Shown here one piece after another: positions 1-8,086 of a DNA stretch of 32,160 nt. Source of the stretch: Desulfobacterales bacterium (GTDB taxonomy: Bacteria; Desulfobacterota; Desulfobacteria; Desulfobacterales; UBA5852); NCBI GenBank assembly GCA_030066455.1, contig JASJBQ010000002.1, forward strand, positions 1 to 32,160, read 5' to 3'. Each line of letters starts with the position of its first letter. Position 1 is the stretch's first letter. Both the position numbers and the translations under genes were made by a program. Under the pieces are notes generated by a model. The model was not told the origin of the DNA, searched no databases, and saw only the letters and a program-made list of their open reading frames with translations.

Positions 1-52
1 CCTCCTGCCAGTGAACAGCGATTTGAGCTTCGGAAGTTTCAGATTGGCTCAT
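1..52 (-). CDS. Possible start of a leftward gene, cut by the window edge (acetyl-CoA synthetase-like?)
   Basis: On the minus strand an ATG at 52 is preceded by a G-rich Shine-Dalgarno-like run (GGGGGTGGGG), and the frame stays open to the window edge. It gives 17 complete codons reading MSQSETSEAQIAVHWQE. The IxVHWxEE wording resembles the beginning of some acetate-CoA ligases, but 17 residues cannot establish a family. The intrinsic terminator at 169-197 lies in the leader of this frame. The start and direction are plausible; the product is a guess. Confidence 0.35.
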   Translation of the reverse strand, partial: MSQSETSEAQIAVHWQE

Positions 53-168
53 ACCCCACCCCCATTCGTTGAAAGTTAATGATAAAAACCACACGCAAGA
101 CCAGATGATCTGAGCGGACGGGCGGCCGCGCCGATGGGCGGTGGCACGCTGCCGCCTTGGTCCACCTT

Positions 169-197
169 AAAAAAAGCAAAAAGCCCCGAAGGGCTTT
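169..197 (-). terminator. Intrinsic terminator with UUCG tetraloop
   Basis: Read on the minus strand this is AAAGCCC-TTCG-GGGCTTT (7-bp perfect stem, plus positions 180-197) followed by TTGC and a T7 run (plus positions 169-175). The stem, ultrastable UUCG loop and U-tract are textbook. It ends leftward transcription about 115 nt before the ATG at 52. It is therefore either the 3' end of a small RNA made from about 200-400 or a leader attenuator for the gene at the window edge. Confidence 0.75.
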
Positions 198-1133
198 CCA
201 GAACGGCAGAAAAATCGGTCCAGACACCCGCCGGCATGAGCGATTCAGGCGGAATGGCATTAGACTGTTGCGATGGCCACCGATGTGGAACGTGAAGCGT
301 GGCGATCACATGCTCATTATTCGCGGGGCGTCTGAAATGAAATTTGTCGATCGCAATAAGCATAAATAAAACAATAGGTTGAACCGAATTTAGACCAGCA
401 ATCGCATGAATGGCCGAAAATATGTAAAACTGAATACATTTACTGGATATAATTTGTCAAGTGAATTTTATTCATTAATTAATCATTTTTTGATTTTCCG
501 GACACGAAAAGAAATCGTGTTTCAAAACTATCTGGAAATATATGCTAAATAGGTGATGCTCTTCGAGAGCAGGAAAAGCCGGCGAGAGGTTTTAAACGCC
601 GTGGCGGACAGAGAGCACCGAAATCGAAAAAAAATAAAATTCATTATTTGATTTTTGTTAAATGCATGGGTATCGTTCCCATATTCCGCCGGTTTCATCG
701 GGCTGCGATTGACATCACCGCCGTGAAATGCCCGCTGGACTTCAGTCGGCCCAATCCGCACCCGGGCGGCATAAGGCGGTAAACCCTCCAACCGTTTCGA
801 TGCAACATTGCCGGGGTATGACCCTGGCCTTTCTTTGACCAGCCGGTTCAAGATACCGGAAGACGGTCCTCTTCCGAAGCGTTCCGGAGCGGGAATTCAG
901 CACCAGGTGCAGATTCAGGCGCAGTCTGGATCTGGGGCGATTGCCGGCCAGGGGTGATCCTCCGCAATGCTGAACCCCAAACCGACGCTCACAGGATGGC
1001 ACGGAATGGCCGTGTTGCCAGCACCCACCGGCAGGGCCGGACAATGCGGAGCGGTGGCCCCATCGATAGGCACCAGCCCGCACCCATCCGCACGCCTGAC
1101 GGTGTCAAGGCACTGTTTCGCCATTATATTAAT
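198..1133. other. Stretch without a recognisable gene
   Basis: Only short overlapping frames with no family resemblance and no good ribosome-binding sites are present. About 370-660 is distinctly AT-rich against the GC-rich surroundings, as expected of promoter DNA. A small hairpin (ACACGA/TCGTGT, 502-520) is the only local structure noted there. About 660-1130 is GC-rich with open but unrecognised frames on both strands and may be gene debris. The part adjoining the 169-197 terminator could encode a small RNA on the minus strand. Confidence 0.5.
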
Positions 1134-1163
1134 AAGCTAATTATATATTAAGAAGCTAATTAT
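1134..1163 (+). repeat. 11-bp direct repeat AAGCTAATTAT, 19-bp period, upstream of the SPFH gene
   Basis: AAGCTAATTAT occurs at 1134-1144 and again at 1153-1163, so the copies start 19 bp apart (just under two helical turns). Each copy contains the palindrome TAATTA. The block is AT-rich within GC-rich DNA and ends 24 bp before the ATG at 1188. The placement suits a tandem operator or promoter core for the SPFH/AAA-Lon operon. The regulator is unknown. Confidence 0.5.
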
Positions 1164-1187
1164 TTTCCAACGCCCAGTGAGGTAACC

Positions 1188-2126
1188 ATGGCCGATCAGA
1201 TTTCGCAGAAAATCATTCGCCGAGCGTATGTCAAAACCGTCGTACGCAGGGTTTTCGCCTTTGCCATGTTGTGCGGCCTTATCTATGGACTGGCGGCGCT
1301 GATCTATGCCACCAAGACATTCTACAAGGTCAAAGAAAACTATGCGGTCGTCCTGGAACGGTTCGGAGGGGATCGCGAAGCGGTCATCGATGTGGGCTGG
1401 CACCTGCGTCTGCCGTTTTTTACGCGCATCGAGCAGGAAGTGCCGTTGATGAACCAGGAACTCTACCTGGGCGGAGCGACCGAACCGATGCGGATCATAT
1501 CACGCGAAAACGTCGCTCTGTGGACATCGGCCCTGATGACCTACCGCATACGCGACCTGCAACGCTGGGCCATCGAGAATTTGCAGCCGCAGCATCTGCT
1601 GCTGGGGGATTATGACGGTATCGTCAAGGATATCCTGCAGGCTCAGGCGGTCAACAACCTGATCAGCGACCGCGAGAAGATCAAGGAAGAGATTTTCAAA
1701 GCCCTGAAGAAGCGGCCGATCAATGTTGGCGGGCCGACCCTGGAAGAAAAATACGGAATCGAGGTGGTCAGTTTCGTGCTCAAGGAAACCCGCTTCGGCG
1801 ATAAACTGGTGGCGGCCACCGAGGAGAAGAAACGGCGTGAATTGATTGCCGAAGCCGAGAACTACGCTGCCGATCAGGAAGCCAGCCGGATCCGTAAACT
1901 TTACGCCGCCTATCTGGAAGGGGTCCAGGCGCTTCAAAGTGGGGTTGGCCGCCCGGACGGTTCGACCGACCGGGCTATACTGCAATTTTTAGTCCAGCAG
2001 CAATGGGCCGCCGCCTACGAGAAGAACCAGGAAGGGCAGAACACGATGGTCATTCAGAATACACCCGGTCAGACTTCGCTGGCCCTTCCGGCTCCGGCGC
2101 CGCCCAAGCCGTCGGAAGGAGAATAG
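1188..2126 (+). CDS. Membrane-anchored SPFH/band-7 (HflC/prohibitin-like) protein
   Basis: A 312-residue protein. Residues 1-21 are basic and precede one hydrophobic segment at about 22-41 (VFAFAMLCGLIYGLAALIYA), then the SPFH domain begins with a typical 'YKVKENYAVVLERFGG...VGWHLRLPF' stretch. The middle (about 200-245) is charged and helical (EEKKRRELIAEAENYAADQEASRIRKLYAAYLEG), as in the coiled coil of prohibitin-type proteins. The tail is Pro/Ala-rich. Such proteins oligomerise into membrane rings or scaffolds and often hold an AAA+ protease, as HflKC does FtsH. The stop is 2 nt before the next gene's ATG, so the two are almost certainly co-translated. The start has TGAGG 7 nt upstream. 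The SPFH assignment is firm; the exact role is inferred from the partner. Confidence 0.85.
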   Translation: MADQISQKIIRRAYVKTVVRRVFAFAMLCGLIYGLAALIYATKTFYKVKENYAVVLERFGGDREAVIDVGWHLRLPFFTRIEQEVPLMNQELYLGGATEPMRIISRENVALWTSALMTYRIRDLQRWAIENLQPQHLLLGDYDGIVKDILQAQAVNNLISDREKIKEEIFKALKKRPINVGGPTLEEKYGIEVVSFVLKETRFGDKLVAATEEKKRRELIAEAENYAADQEASRIRKLYAAYLEGVQALQSGVGRPDGSTDRAILQFLVQQQWAAAYEKNQEGQNTMVIQNTPGQTSLALPAPAPPKPSEGE

Positions 2127-2128
2127 CC

Positions 2129-5100
2129 ATGGCACGGCGAATCACCCGGCAGACCAAATATGTCCGTCTGCCGGAGCGCAGAATCGAGGAAATCCAGGAC
2201 CTGATTGGTTCCTGGCCTTACGAAAGCCGCGCTTTCATGCGGGCGCGTCTCAACCAATACCGGCCGAAGACCAGCCTGATCAATATGTTGGCGGACGCCA
2301 CCGTGGCCCTGTTGCAGGCCGAACATGACAAACGGTTTGAAATCCTCAACGACCCCGAGGTCATCACCGACTGGCAGATGCGCTTCGAGATTTCGGGACA
2401 GCGCAATCCGCAGGACGCCTGGAACAAGATTCTGGATAAAGAAATATCGGCCCGCGACCACATGCTGATGCTGGCGCTGCTCGACAAGGAACTTGAGGAC
2501 ATTCATGTTCCTTTGGAACTGCAGGAACTGTTCGAGAAGATCTACCGGGCCCATATCCGCAAGGAATATCTCGCCGATCCCCAGGTGCCCAAGTCGCCTC
2601 TGGTGCTGATCACCGGTCCCAGCGGCAGCGGCAAGTCGGCCACCGTGGAGCGGGTCATCGAAGACGTCATTTTCGCCAACGCCGTTTTGCCGGAGGTTGA
2701 CCTCAAACAGAAGAAAGAAGAAATTCTGGCCGACCAGCCATTCTGGAAAACCATCGAAGAAATCGACCCCAATCTGGCGTTTGAAATATCGCGGCGCAAC
2801 CGCACCCGTTTCTACCAGGGACTGGGGCGCCTCCCCATCATCAGCCGGATCTTCAAACGCCGCATTGCCCTGAATCTGAACGAACTGGGCGAGCAGGGCC
2901 TGCCCGTTGATTATTCCGTCGTGACGCCCAACGAATATCAGACCGCGCTGGCCGGCGAACCGGGAAACTATTTTCGCAAAGCCATGGGGGATCCCAAGAA
3001 GGCGGCCATCCGTCACATCGAGGAGGCGCATAGCGCATTCGGCAAGGCCAACGAGGATCAAAGCGGGGTCCAGCGCCAGCAGCGGACCCTCGTGGATGCC
3101 TCCAACATCGTGCTCGATGAGATTGCCACCGGCCGGCGTGACTGCGTCCTGATCGCCACGACGGACCAGCCCGAGCGCATCGACGCGGCCATCTACCGAC
3201 GTTTTGTTGAAAAGGGAATCATCATCGATATCTCCGAGTACTGGAAGAACCACGCCAACCTGCGCGAAGTCATCCGGATCGAACTCCTGCGCAACGATAC
3301 CCGCATTGAAGTGTCGCCCGTCGTCGAGCAGCGGGCTTCTGCTCCCCGGCTGACCCTGGCGGACCTCGACCGCGCGGTCGAGAGCGTCTTCGGGTTGTTC
3401 CGCGAGCGCACCCTGGTGACCACCCCGGCCTACGTGCGCAAACTGATCCACTCGGTGATCCAGATCAAGAGCGATTTCCGCCCGGACTATCTGGATGACG
3501 CCGATCTGGTGCGACGGGCCTTCGAGCTGGTGGCCCAAAACTCCTACGGGGATCTTTACAAAAAAGTCGTCGACCATATGGATCGCCGCGTCAAGTGGGA
3601 AGAGTATATTGGCGAAGTCAAATACGTCTTCTCGGAGATGGCCAACAACTGCCTGCAATACGGCGTCAGCGAAGAGAAGGGTGTCGTTCTCAACGGCCCG
3701 CCCGGCGGCGGGAAGACCTTCCTGGCGCGCACGTGGTTGAGCGAGAACAAATCGGTACACGACATCGCCACCAGTGCCACCGCCCTTCAGGATCCCAGCA
3801 ATCCGGTGGAAGGGGCGGTGGACAATCTCGGCAAGGTCTATGACATCGCCAAGATGATCGCCCCGGCGGTCATCTTTTTTGACGAGGGCGACGCCCTGGC
3901 CCCGAAGCGCAGCAGCTCCGGGGGATCGCCCCAGGACAAACTGACCAACAAGTTCCTGAGCCTGATCGACGGCGAGGTCCCGATCAATCGGGTGTTCACC
4001 GTACTGACCACCAACCGCCTGGACATCCTGGACCCGGCCCTGATCAGGTCGAAGCGGCTCAAGGTCCTGGAGATTACCGGGCACCTGCGCAAGCGCGACA
4101 TCGAGGCCATTGTCGAGGCTGCCCTGGTGGGGGTGCCGCTGGCCCCCGGGCTCGAAGTCGAGATGGTGGTCGAGGCGGCCAAGAACATCTGCAACACGCC
4201 TGCGGACTTTACGGCTTTTGTCGAAAAAGCGCGCTCGCTGCGCAGCACCGAATACGAGATCCTGCTGCGCCTGCGGGACATCGGAGCGCATTCCGATGAA
4301 GAAAACCTGAACTTCATCAAATTCAACCTCAAAACCCTGCTCGGCCTGCTCGAGGCCATCGAGGCGCCGCCGGAAGCGGTCAAATCCGTCCGGGATGAAC
4401 CGCGGCGCTTCATCCGCGACTATGAACAGGTGGTGGGGCTGATCGCCGACATCCACAAGCCCGAAGACTATCCCCTCAAGGTTTCGCACCTGGATTCCGC
4501 CCGCAGCGAGATCTCGCAGAGTCCGGTGAAAAAGGGCAAGGTCCAGTTGGACGAATTTCTCGAGTCCGAATTGAGCGAGGAGCCCCAGGTGGGGTTTATC
4601 GTCGGTGTCGGGGCCAATGACGTCACCGGTGTGCTGCTGCCCATCGCCACCAGCCTGAACTACAAGATGGCACCTGAGAAAGTCCTCGTGACCGGGGCGG
4701 TTTCAACAGCGGCCCCGGGCGCGGCCGAGTTGGACATGTCGGTCAAGATGACCCAGCAGTCGGCCCAGGAGGCCCTGACATTGGTGAAGAATTACCTGCA
4801 GAATCTGCAACCCAAAATCAGTATTCCGCGGCTCTTTGGTGAGTTCCTGGATCACTACACCATCCACCACCAGCTTTTGACGGCCTCCTACAACGTGGGC
4901 GGACCGTCGGCCGGTTATGCTCTGGCGCTCAATACCATCTCCGCCCTGCTGATGATCCCGGTTTTCAACGATTTCGGCATCACCGGCGCCCCCTGGACCC
5001 GGGGGGTCAAAAAAGGCGAGATCGGCGGATCCGTCATCATCGGCGGTCACAAGAAAAAAACCGAAAAGGTTCTTTTACACCTGCGCCGGATGTATATGCC

Positions 5101-5545
5101 GCTGCAGAATTACCGGGATCTCGAGATCGACTACCTGGAGAACTACTGGAGTCAGGGCAAGGACATCCTGGGCGTGACCCACTTCGGCGACCTTGTTCCC
5201 GAAGTGTTGTGGCTGGACCCCACATACGAGGAAAAGGTCAACCATCTGGCGGAGATCCGAATCCAGTATAAATTGTCCAAATGTCACCGACGGCGACAGC
5301 CAGCGAACATCAAGCAGGATATCCTGGCCATCAAATCCGAATTGCGGACCGTGATCGAGGCCGAAATGATCCGGCGCTTGCAGGCTCTGCGCCAGTACAT
5401 GCGCAGCCCGGCGCGCGACCCGCACATTTCCCTTGAGGAAATTTTCCGCACCGACCGGAAACGTCCTCGTCTGGGATCGGTGGCCAATCTGGTGCGCAAC
5501 AGTCTCCACCGTCTGCGCAAAGGCAAGGAGTGCCGGGTCGATTGA
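2129..5545 (+). CDS. Tandem AAA+ ATPase with C-terminal Lon-like (S16) protease domain
   Basis: A 1138-residue protein. The frame is open from 2003, but the ATG at 2129, with GGAAGGAG 7 nt upstream and 2 nt after the SPFH stop, is the convincing start. Domain order: N-terminal helical region (1-130); AAA+ module 1 with Walker A GPSGSGKS (163-170) and a weak Walker B-like IEEAH (E298/E299); AAA+ module 2 with Walker A GPPGGGKT (523-530), Walker B VIFFDEGD (581-588) and a TTNR sensor-like stretch; then a Lon-like domain. In the last, NVGGPSAG places a candidate nucleophile at Ser927, and IIGGHKKK places a candidate Lys975. This spacing of 48 is close to the 43 of the E. coli Lon Ser679/Lys722 dyad. 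A basic 130-residue tail follows. Lon normally has one AAA+ module; two modules plus a SPFH partner is unusual. Predicted to be an ATP-driven membrane-associated protease. Proteolytic activity is inferred, not shown. Confidence 0.75.
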   Translation: MARRITRQTKYVRLPERRIEEIQDLIGSWPYESRAFMRARLNQYRPKTSLINMLADATVALLQAEHDKRFEILNDPEVITDWQMRFEISGQRNPQDAWNKILDKEISARDHMLMLALLDKELEDIHVPLELQELFEKIYRAHIRKEYLADPQVPKSPLVLITGPSGSGKSATVERVIEDVIFANAVLPEVDLKQKKEEILADQPFWKTIEEIDPNLAFEISRRNRTRFYQGLGRLPIISRIFKRRIALNLNELGEQGLPVDYSVVTPNEYQTALAGEPGNYFRKAMGDPKKAAIRHIEEAHSAFGKANEDQSGVQRQQRTLVDASNIVLDEIATGRRDCVLIATTDQPERIDAAIYRRFVEKGIIIDISEYWKNHANLREVIRIELLRNDTRIEVSPVVEQRASAPRLTLADLDRAVESVFGLFRERTLVTTPAYVRKLIHSVIQIKSDFRPDYLDDADLVRRAFELVAQNSYGDLYKKVVDHMDRRVKWEEYIGEVKYVFSEMANNCLQYGVSEEKGVVLNGPPGGGKTFLARTWLSENKSVHDIATSATALQDPSNPVEGAVDNLGKVYDIAKMIAPAVIFFDEGDALAPKRSSSGGSPQDKLTNKFLSLIDGEVPINRVFTVLTTNRLDILDPALIRSKRLKVLEITGHLRKRDIEAIVEAALVGVPLAPGLEVEMVVEAAKNICNTPADFTAFVEKARSLRSTEYEILLRLRDIGAHSDEENLNFIKFNLKTLLGLLEAIEAPPEAVKSVRDEPRRFIRDYEQVVGLIADIHKPEDYPLKVSHLDSARSEISQSPVKKGKVQLDEFLESELSEEPQVGFIVGVGANDVTGVLLPIATSLNYKMAPEKVLVTGAVSTAAPGAAELDMSVKMTQQSAQEALTLVKNYLQNLQPKISIPRLFGEFLDHYTIHHQLLTASYNVGGPSAGYALALNTISALLMIPVFNDFGITGAPWTRGVKKGEIGGSVIIGGHKKKTEKVLLHLRRMYMPLQNYRDLEIDYLENYWSQGKDILGVTHFGDLVPEVLWLDPTYEEKVNHLAEIRIQYKLSKCHRRRQPANIKQDILAIKSELRTVIEAEMIRRLQALRQYMRSPARDPHISLEEIFRTDRKRPRLGSVANLVRNSLHRLRKGKECRVD

Positions 5546-5583
5546 TGGTAGGTCCGACGGCGGCTTCCTGAGATCCCCCAGGT

Positions 5584-6348
5584 TCAATGCCGCCAGGCGT
5601 AGCGTTCCAGCACGCGGCGACGGCCCCCGGTGGAAAGTCCCAGCCGATCCCCGTGCGTGATGAGGGCCTGCCTGTCGCCGAAACCCGCCAGATAGCCATT
5701 GATGCGGGCCGCGGCGGTGGCATCCACCAGGTCGCGATCGTCCGGGTAAAATTTTTCCAGCTCCCGCATCAGGTCGACTTCCCTGCGCAGGTAGTATTTC
5801 TGGTGGTTGTCTTCCGCGCGGTCGAATGACGAGAAGGGCCGTATGTCGGTGTGCAGGACCGTCTGGCGCCGAGCGGTCTCACGCGCTAACGACGCCTCGG
5901 CCAGTTGCCGCTGGGTGTCGTCATGGTAGAAGATGATTGATTGATACTGAGTCGGCCGCGGGCGGGTCGGGTTGTGGCTCGCCCAGAAGTGTTCCAGCAG
6001 CGTCTCATAATCGATCCGTACAGGATCGAAATCGATCTGGATCGTTTCCGTATGGTCCCCCAGGCGTCGATACGTGGGGTGGGGCTGGCGTCCGCCGGCA
6101 TAGCCCACCCGCGTACGCCCGACGCCCTCAAGACTCCCGAACCGGGCGTCCGGACCCCAGAATCAGCCCAGGGCGAAGGTGGCGGTTTGCAGGTCAGAGG
6201 CTACCATGAGGTCAATGGGTGGACGCATCGGCTGTGTTGTAGTTGTTGTCGGTGGGGGCATTTTCTTTTCCGCTAAGGTCGTTTCAGGGTGATGTGTCTG
6301 CGGCCCGCGCTCACAGGCAATCATCGATGCTGCGAGTGCTATCGTCAT
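5584..6348 (-). CDS. msrA: Selenocysteine-containing peptide methionine sulfoxide reductase MsrA
   Basis: Reduces methionine-S-sulfoxide in proteins. A minus-strand frame ending ...TATFALG meets TGA at 6165-6163 and continues in the same frame as FWGPDARFGSLEGVGRTRVGYAGG. In MsrA the catalytic motif is GCFWG, so the TGA stands exactly where the catalytic Cys belongs and is read as Sec (residue 62 from this start). No Cys follows it, so the enzyme lacks the usual resolving cysteines. A SECIS-like hairpin lies 20 nt downstream. The start is uncertain. ATG 6348 gives 254 residues including a hydrophobic segment ending MIAC and a Thr/Pro linker, suggesting an exported lipoprotein. A GTG at 6447/6450 would add a better basic n-region. 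ATG 6207 would give a cytosolic 207-residue form. The PAS gene lies just upstream on the same strand. A gene caller ignoring Sec would truncate this to start at 6108. Confidence 0.88.
6131..6151 (-). promoter_or_regulatory. Bacterial SECIS element of msrA
   Basis: Immediately 3' of the msrA UGA the mRNA can fold GGAC-G-CCC / GGG-A-GUCU: four outer pairs including one G-U, one G-A mismatch, then three C-G pairs, around the loop GGUUC (plus 6139-6143). The loop begins 20 nt after the UGA and its first base is G. This satisfies the published bacterial SECIS rules (apical loop about 16-37 nt from UGA, G among the first two loop bases). A longer competing stem GACGCCC/GGGCGUC uses the same 5' arm. 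Confidence 0.6.
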
Positions 6349-6541
6349 GAGGCCCAGGACCGCAACGAGTTGATGGGGCCATGAACGCTGTTCAATTCGG
6401 GTACAATTCGTGGTGGTGACCTGGTCGATGCCGTCGGAAGGGGTCACCACCTCCCCTGTGGCACCCGCCGCTGATGACGTCACAGTTGGGCAATGGTGAC
6501 TGGGGGTGGCGTTCACTTTCTTGGATAGGCATCGGTGCGGC

Positions 6542-6964
6542 TTAACTCTGCGGCGAGGCATCTTTCTGAATGGCCAGGAAATGGGTGATATCGTCAAATG
6601 CATTCCGTATCGGCACGATTTTCCATTCCATCATGAATTCCGATCCATCCTTGCGATAGTTGATGGCCCTGCCATGGAAAAGTTTGCCGGCTTGAATATC
6701 GCGGCTCAGGCGTTCGACCACTGCGGGGTCGGTTTTGGGGCCCTGCAGAATGGCAGGTGATTGCCCCATGATTTCATCCGGTGCGTAGCCGGTCATTTCG
6801 CTGAAGGCGGCATTGGCATAGACGATCGGATAGCCCGGACCGGTCTCGGTGATCACGATTCCGTTGAAGGATTCGGCAATCGAGGCCTCCAGGAGCCGTT
6901 TCATGATCTCGCGAAAGTTTTCATCGTGATCAAAGATGTTGAAGATGTCGGTGGTGAAATCCAT
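6542..6964 (-). CDS. Stand-alone PAS domain protein (LOV-like without the photoactive Cys)
   Basis: A 140-residue protein that is little more than one PAS domain: FNGIVITETG...PIVYANAAFSEMTGYAPDEIMGQSPAILQGPKTD...GRAINYRKDGSEFMMEWKIVPIR...THFLAIQKD. The start at ATG 6964 has AAGGA 8 nt upstream; an upstream in-frame start has no such signal. The segment GQSPAILQ aligns with the GxNCRFLQ flavin-binding motif of LOV domains, but the cysteine that forms the photoadduct is replaced by Pro. This is not expected to be a classical LOV photoreceptor, although flavin or another ligand could still bind. There is no output domain, so it probably acts by protein-protein contact. msrA lies downstream on the same strand, so joint transcription and a redox-sensing role are possible but unproven. 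Confidence 0.8.
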   Translation of the reverse strand: MDFTTDIFNIFDHDENFREIMKRLLEASIAESFNGIVITETGPGYPIVYANAAFSEMTGYAPDEIMGQSPAILQGPKTDPAVVERLSRDIQAGKLFHGRAINYRKDGSEFMMEWKIVPIRNAFDDITHFLAIQKDASPQS

Positions 6965-7251
6965 TTTGTGTTTCCTTTGGTATGGTACCAAATTATGTTG
7001 TGTCCGCACGTACCTATTACATGAAAAATTTTAATCACGAATAATGACGGATCAAGCGCGAAACCCATCAGCACCCGAGAGCGCCTTCGGCCGTATGCCG
7101 ACGGGAACCATAGGCAACCGACCGGTCCGCAAACGCCGACCCTCCACCCCGATGGTGACGCACCGCAACATCACGTTCAGGCGGCTGCTGTTCGATACGT
7201 TCCTTGGCCTGCTGGCGGCCTACCGGTCCGCTCACAATCCGACGCTAATGA

Positions 7252-7446
7252 TTGACCAACGATTGGAACGCAGAGACCCATCGGGTGGAAAATATCCATC
7301 TGGAGGTCTCTCTGCCCGAAGGCTTCCCCGATAAATACCGGTGGGCCGTTATCCGCGCCGCCGGGATGTGCACCGTCAAACGCCACCTCGATCATCCGCC
7401 GGTTTTCCACATCACGACCCGCAGCAACGGCCAATTGAAAACTTGA
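7252..7446 (+). pseudogene. C-terminal remnant of an OsmC/Ohr-family protein
   Basis: The frame reads ENIHLEVSLPEGFPDKYRW, then AVIRAAGMCTVKRHLDHPPVFHITTR. It matches the C-terminal half of OsmC-family proteins, including the 'AxxAAxxCTVKKHLxxPPxF' stretch with its conserved Cys. OsmC proteins are usually around 130-150 residues. Here the N-terminal half is absent: the same frame has stops at about 7239-7245 and no OsmC-like sequence was found upstream in the other frames. No ribosome-binding site precedes it. It is best read as a truncated relic, though expression of the short frame cannot be excluded. Confidence 0.6.
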
Positions 7447-7575
7447 CGCCCGGCTGGCCGTCGCCGTAGATGCCTGTCAGCCAAGCGGCTTGCCGGCCCC
7501 GCCCGAACAGCGCGGATGCCGTGCGCCGCAGCGCAACCATGTGGGGACAGTAAAATGGATGGTTGGTCAGTGAAG

Positions 7576-7610
7576 GGGAAGGCGGCGCAGACGCCGGCCT
7601 TCCCGTTTTT
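7576..7610 (+). terminator. Intrinsic terminator, rightward
   Basis: GGGAAGGC (7576-7583) pairs with GCCTTCCC (7597-7604), and the inner GGCG-CAGA-CGCC (7584-7595) pairs too, leaving one bulged G (7596). A GTTTTT tract follows. This is a 12-bp GC-rich hairpin with a U-tract. It ends whatever is transcribed across the OsmC remnant and insulates the convergent gene at 7657. Confidence 0.8.
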
Positions 7611-7656
7611 GTTGGCGAAGGAGAATCAGCGGCGAGCGGTTTGTTTACGCGCGCCT

Positions 7657-7992
7657 TCAGCCGTTTGATTTGATGGCGGGGACGATGTCCGCTTCGAGGC
7701 GTTCTACCAGCGCCAGAGAATTTTCAAGGGCATCGTTGATCTTGAAAAACTGGATTTTAAGCGTTTTCAGACTTGCCGGTGTGGCCTTGATGGCGTGCGC
7801 GCCTCCGAGCCACTCCTGAAGGCCCTTGGCTTTGTCGCTCAATGCCAAAAGCCGCTCGGCGAAGGTGCCCACCTCTACGGCCCACTTCTGCCGCTCGGCA
7901 GTCGGAAAATCGATCGTGCTGCCACCCAATCCCTCCACCATCGCTTCGATGCCATAGTCTTTCGGATCGGCGATAATTTCGTACTCCGTCAT
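7657..7992 (-). CDS. Conserved-looking small protein of unknown function
   Basis: A 111-residue acidic protein starting MTEYEIIADPKDYGIEAMVEGLGGSTIDFPTAERQ. The start is well supported: AAAGGAGG sits 8 nt before the ATG. No signal peptide or membrane segment is visible and I recognise no family. Much of it should be helical (WAVEVGTFAERLLALSDKAKGLQEW; ALENSLALVERLEADIVPAI), so a small helical-bundle protein or partner-binding factor is likely. It is flanked by the rightward terminator at 7576-7610 and by divergent DNA carrying two inverted repeats. Confidence 0.7.
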   Translation of the reverse strand: MTEYEIIADPKDYGIEAMVEGLGGSTIDFPTAERQKWAVEVGTFAERLLALSDKAKGLQEWLGGAHAIKATPASLKTLKIQFFKINDALENSLALVERLEADIVPAIKSNG

Positions 7993-8086
7993 TGGCCTGC
8001 CTCCTTTTTCCGGTTTGCGGATCGTTTAGCGGTGCGCCCGACATGGGGGATTGCGGTCGAGTATTTTCGTTCGGTTGATTGTGCTT

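Noticed and set aside
742..1151. Several overlapping short frames on both strands
   Set aside because: No ribosome-binding sites and no family resemblance; reported only as possible gene debris.
2069..4489. 806-residue minus-strand open frame
   Set aside because: Exactly antisense to the AAA-Lon gene; an effect of GC-rich codon use, with no recognisable domain.
7044..7334. 96-residue plus-strand frame beginning MTDQARNPSAPESAF
   Set aside because: Overlaps the OsmC remnant in another frame and shows low-complexity R/P content; no homology recognised.
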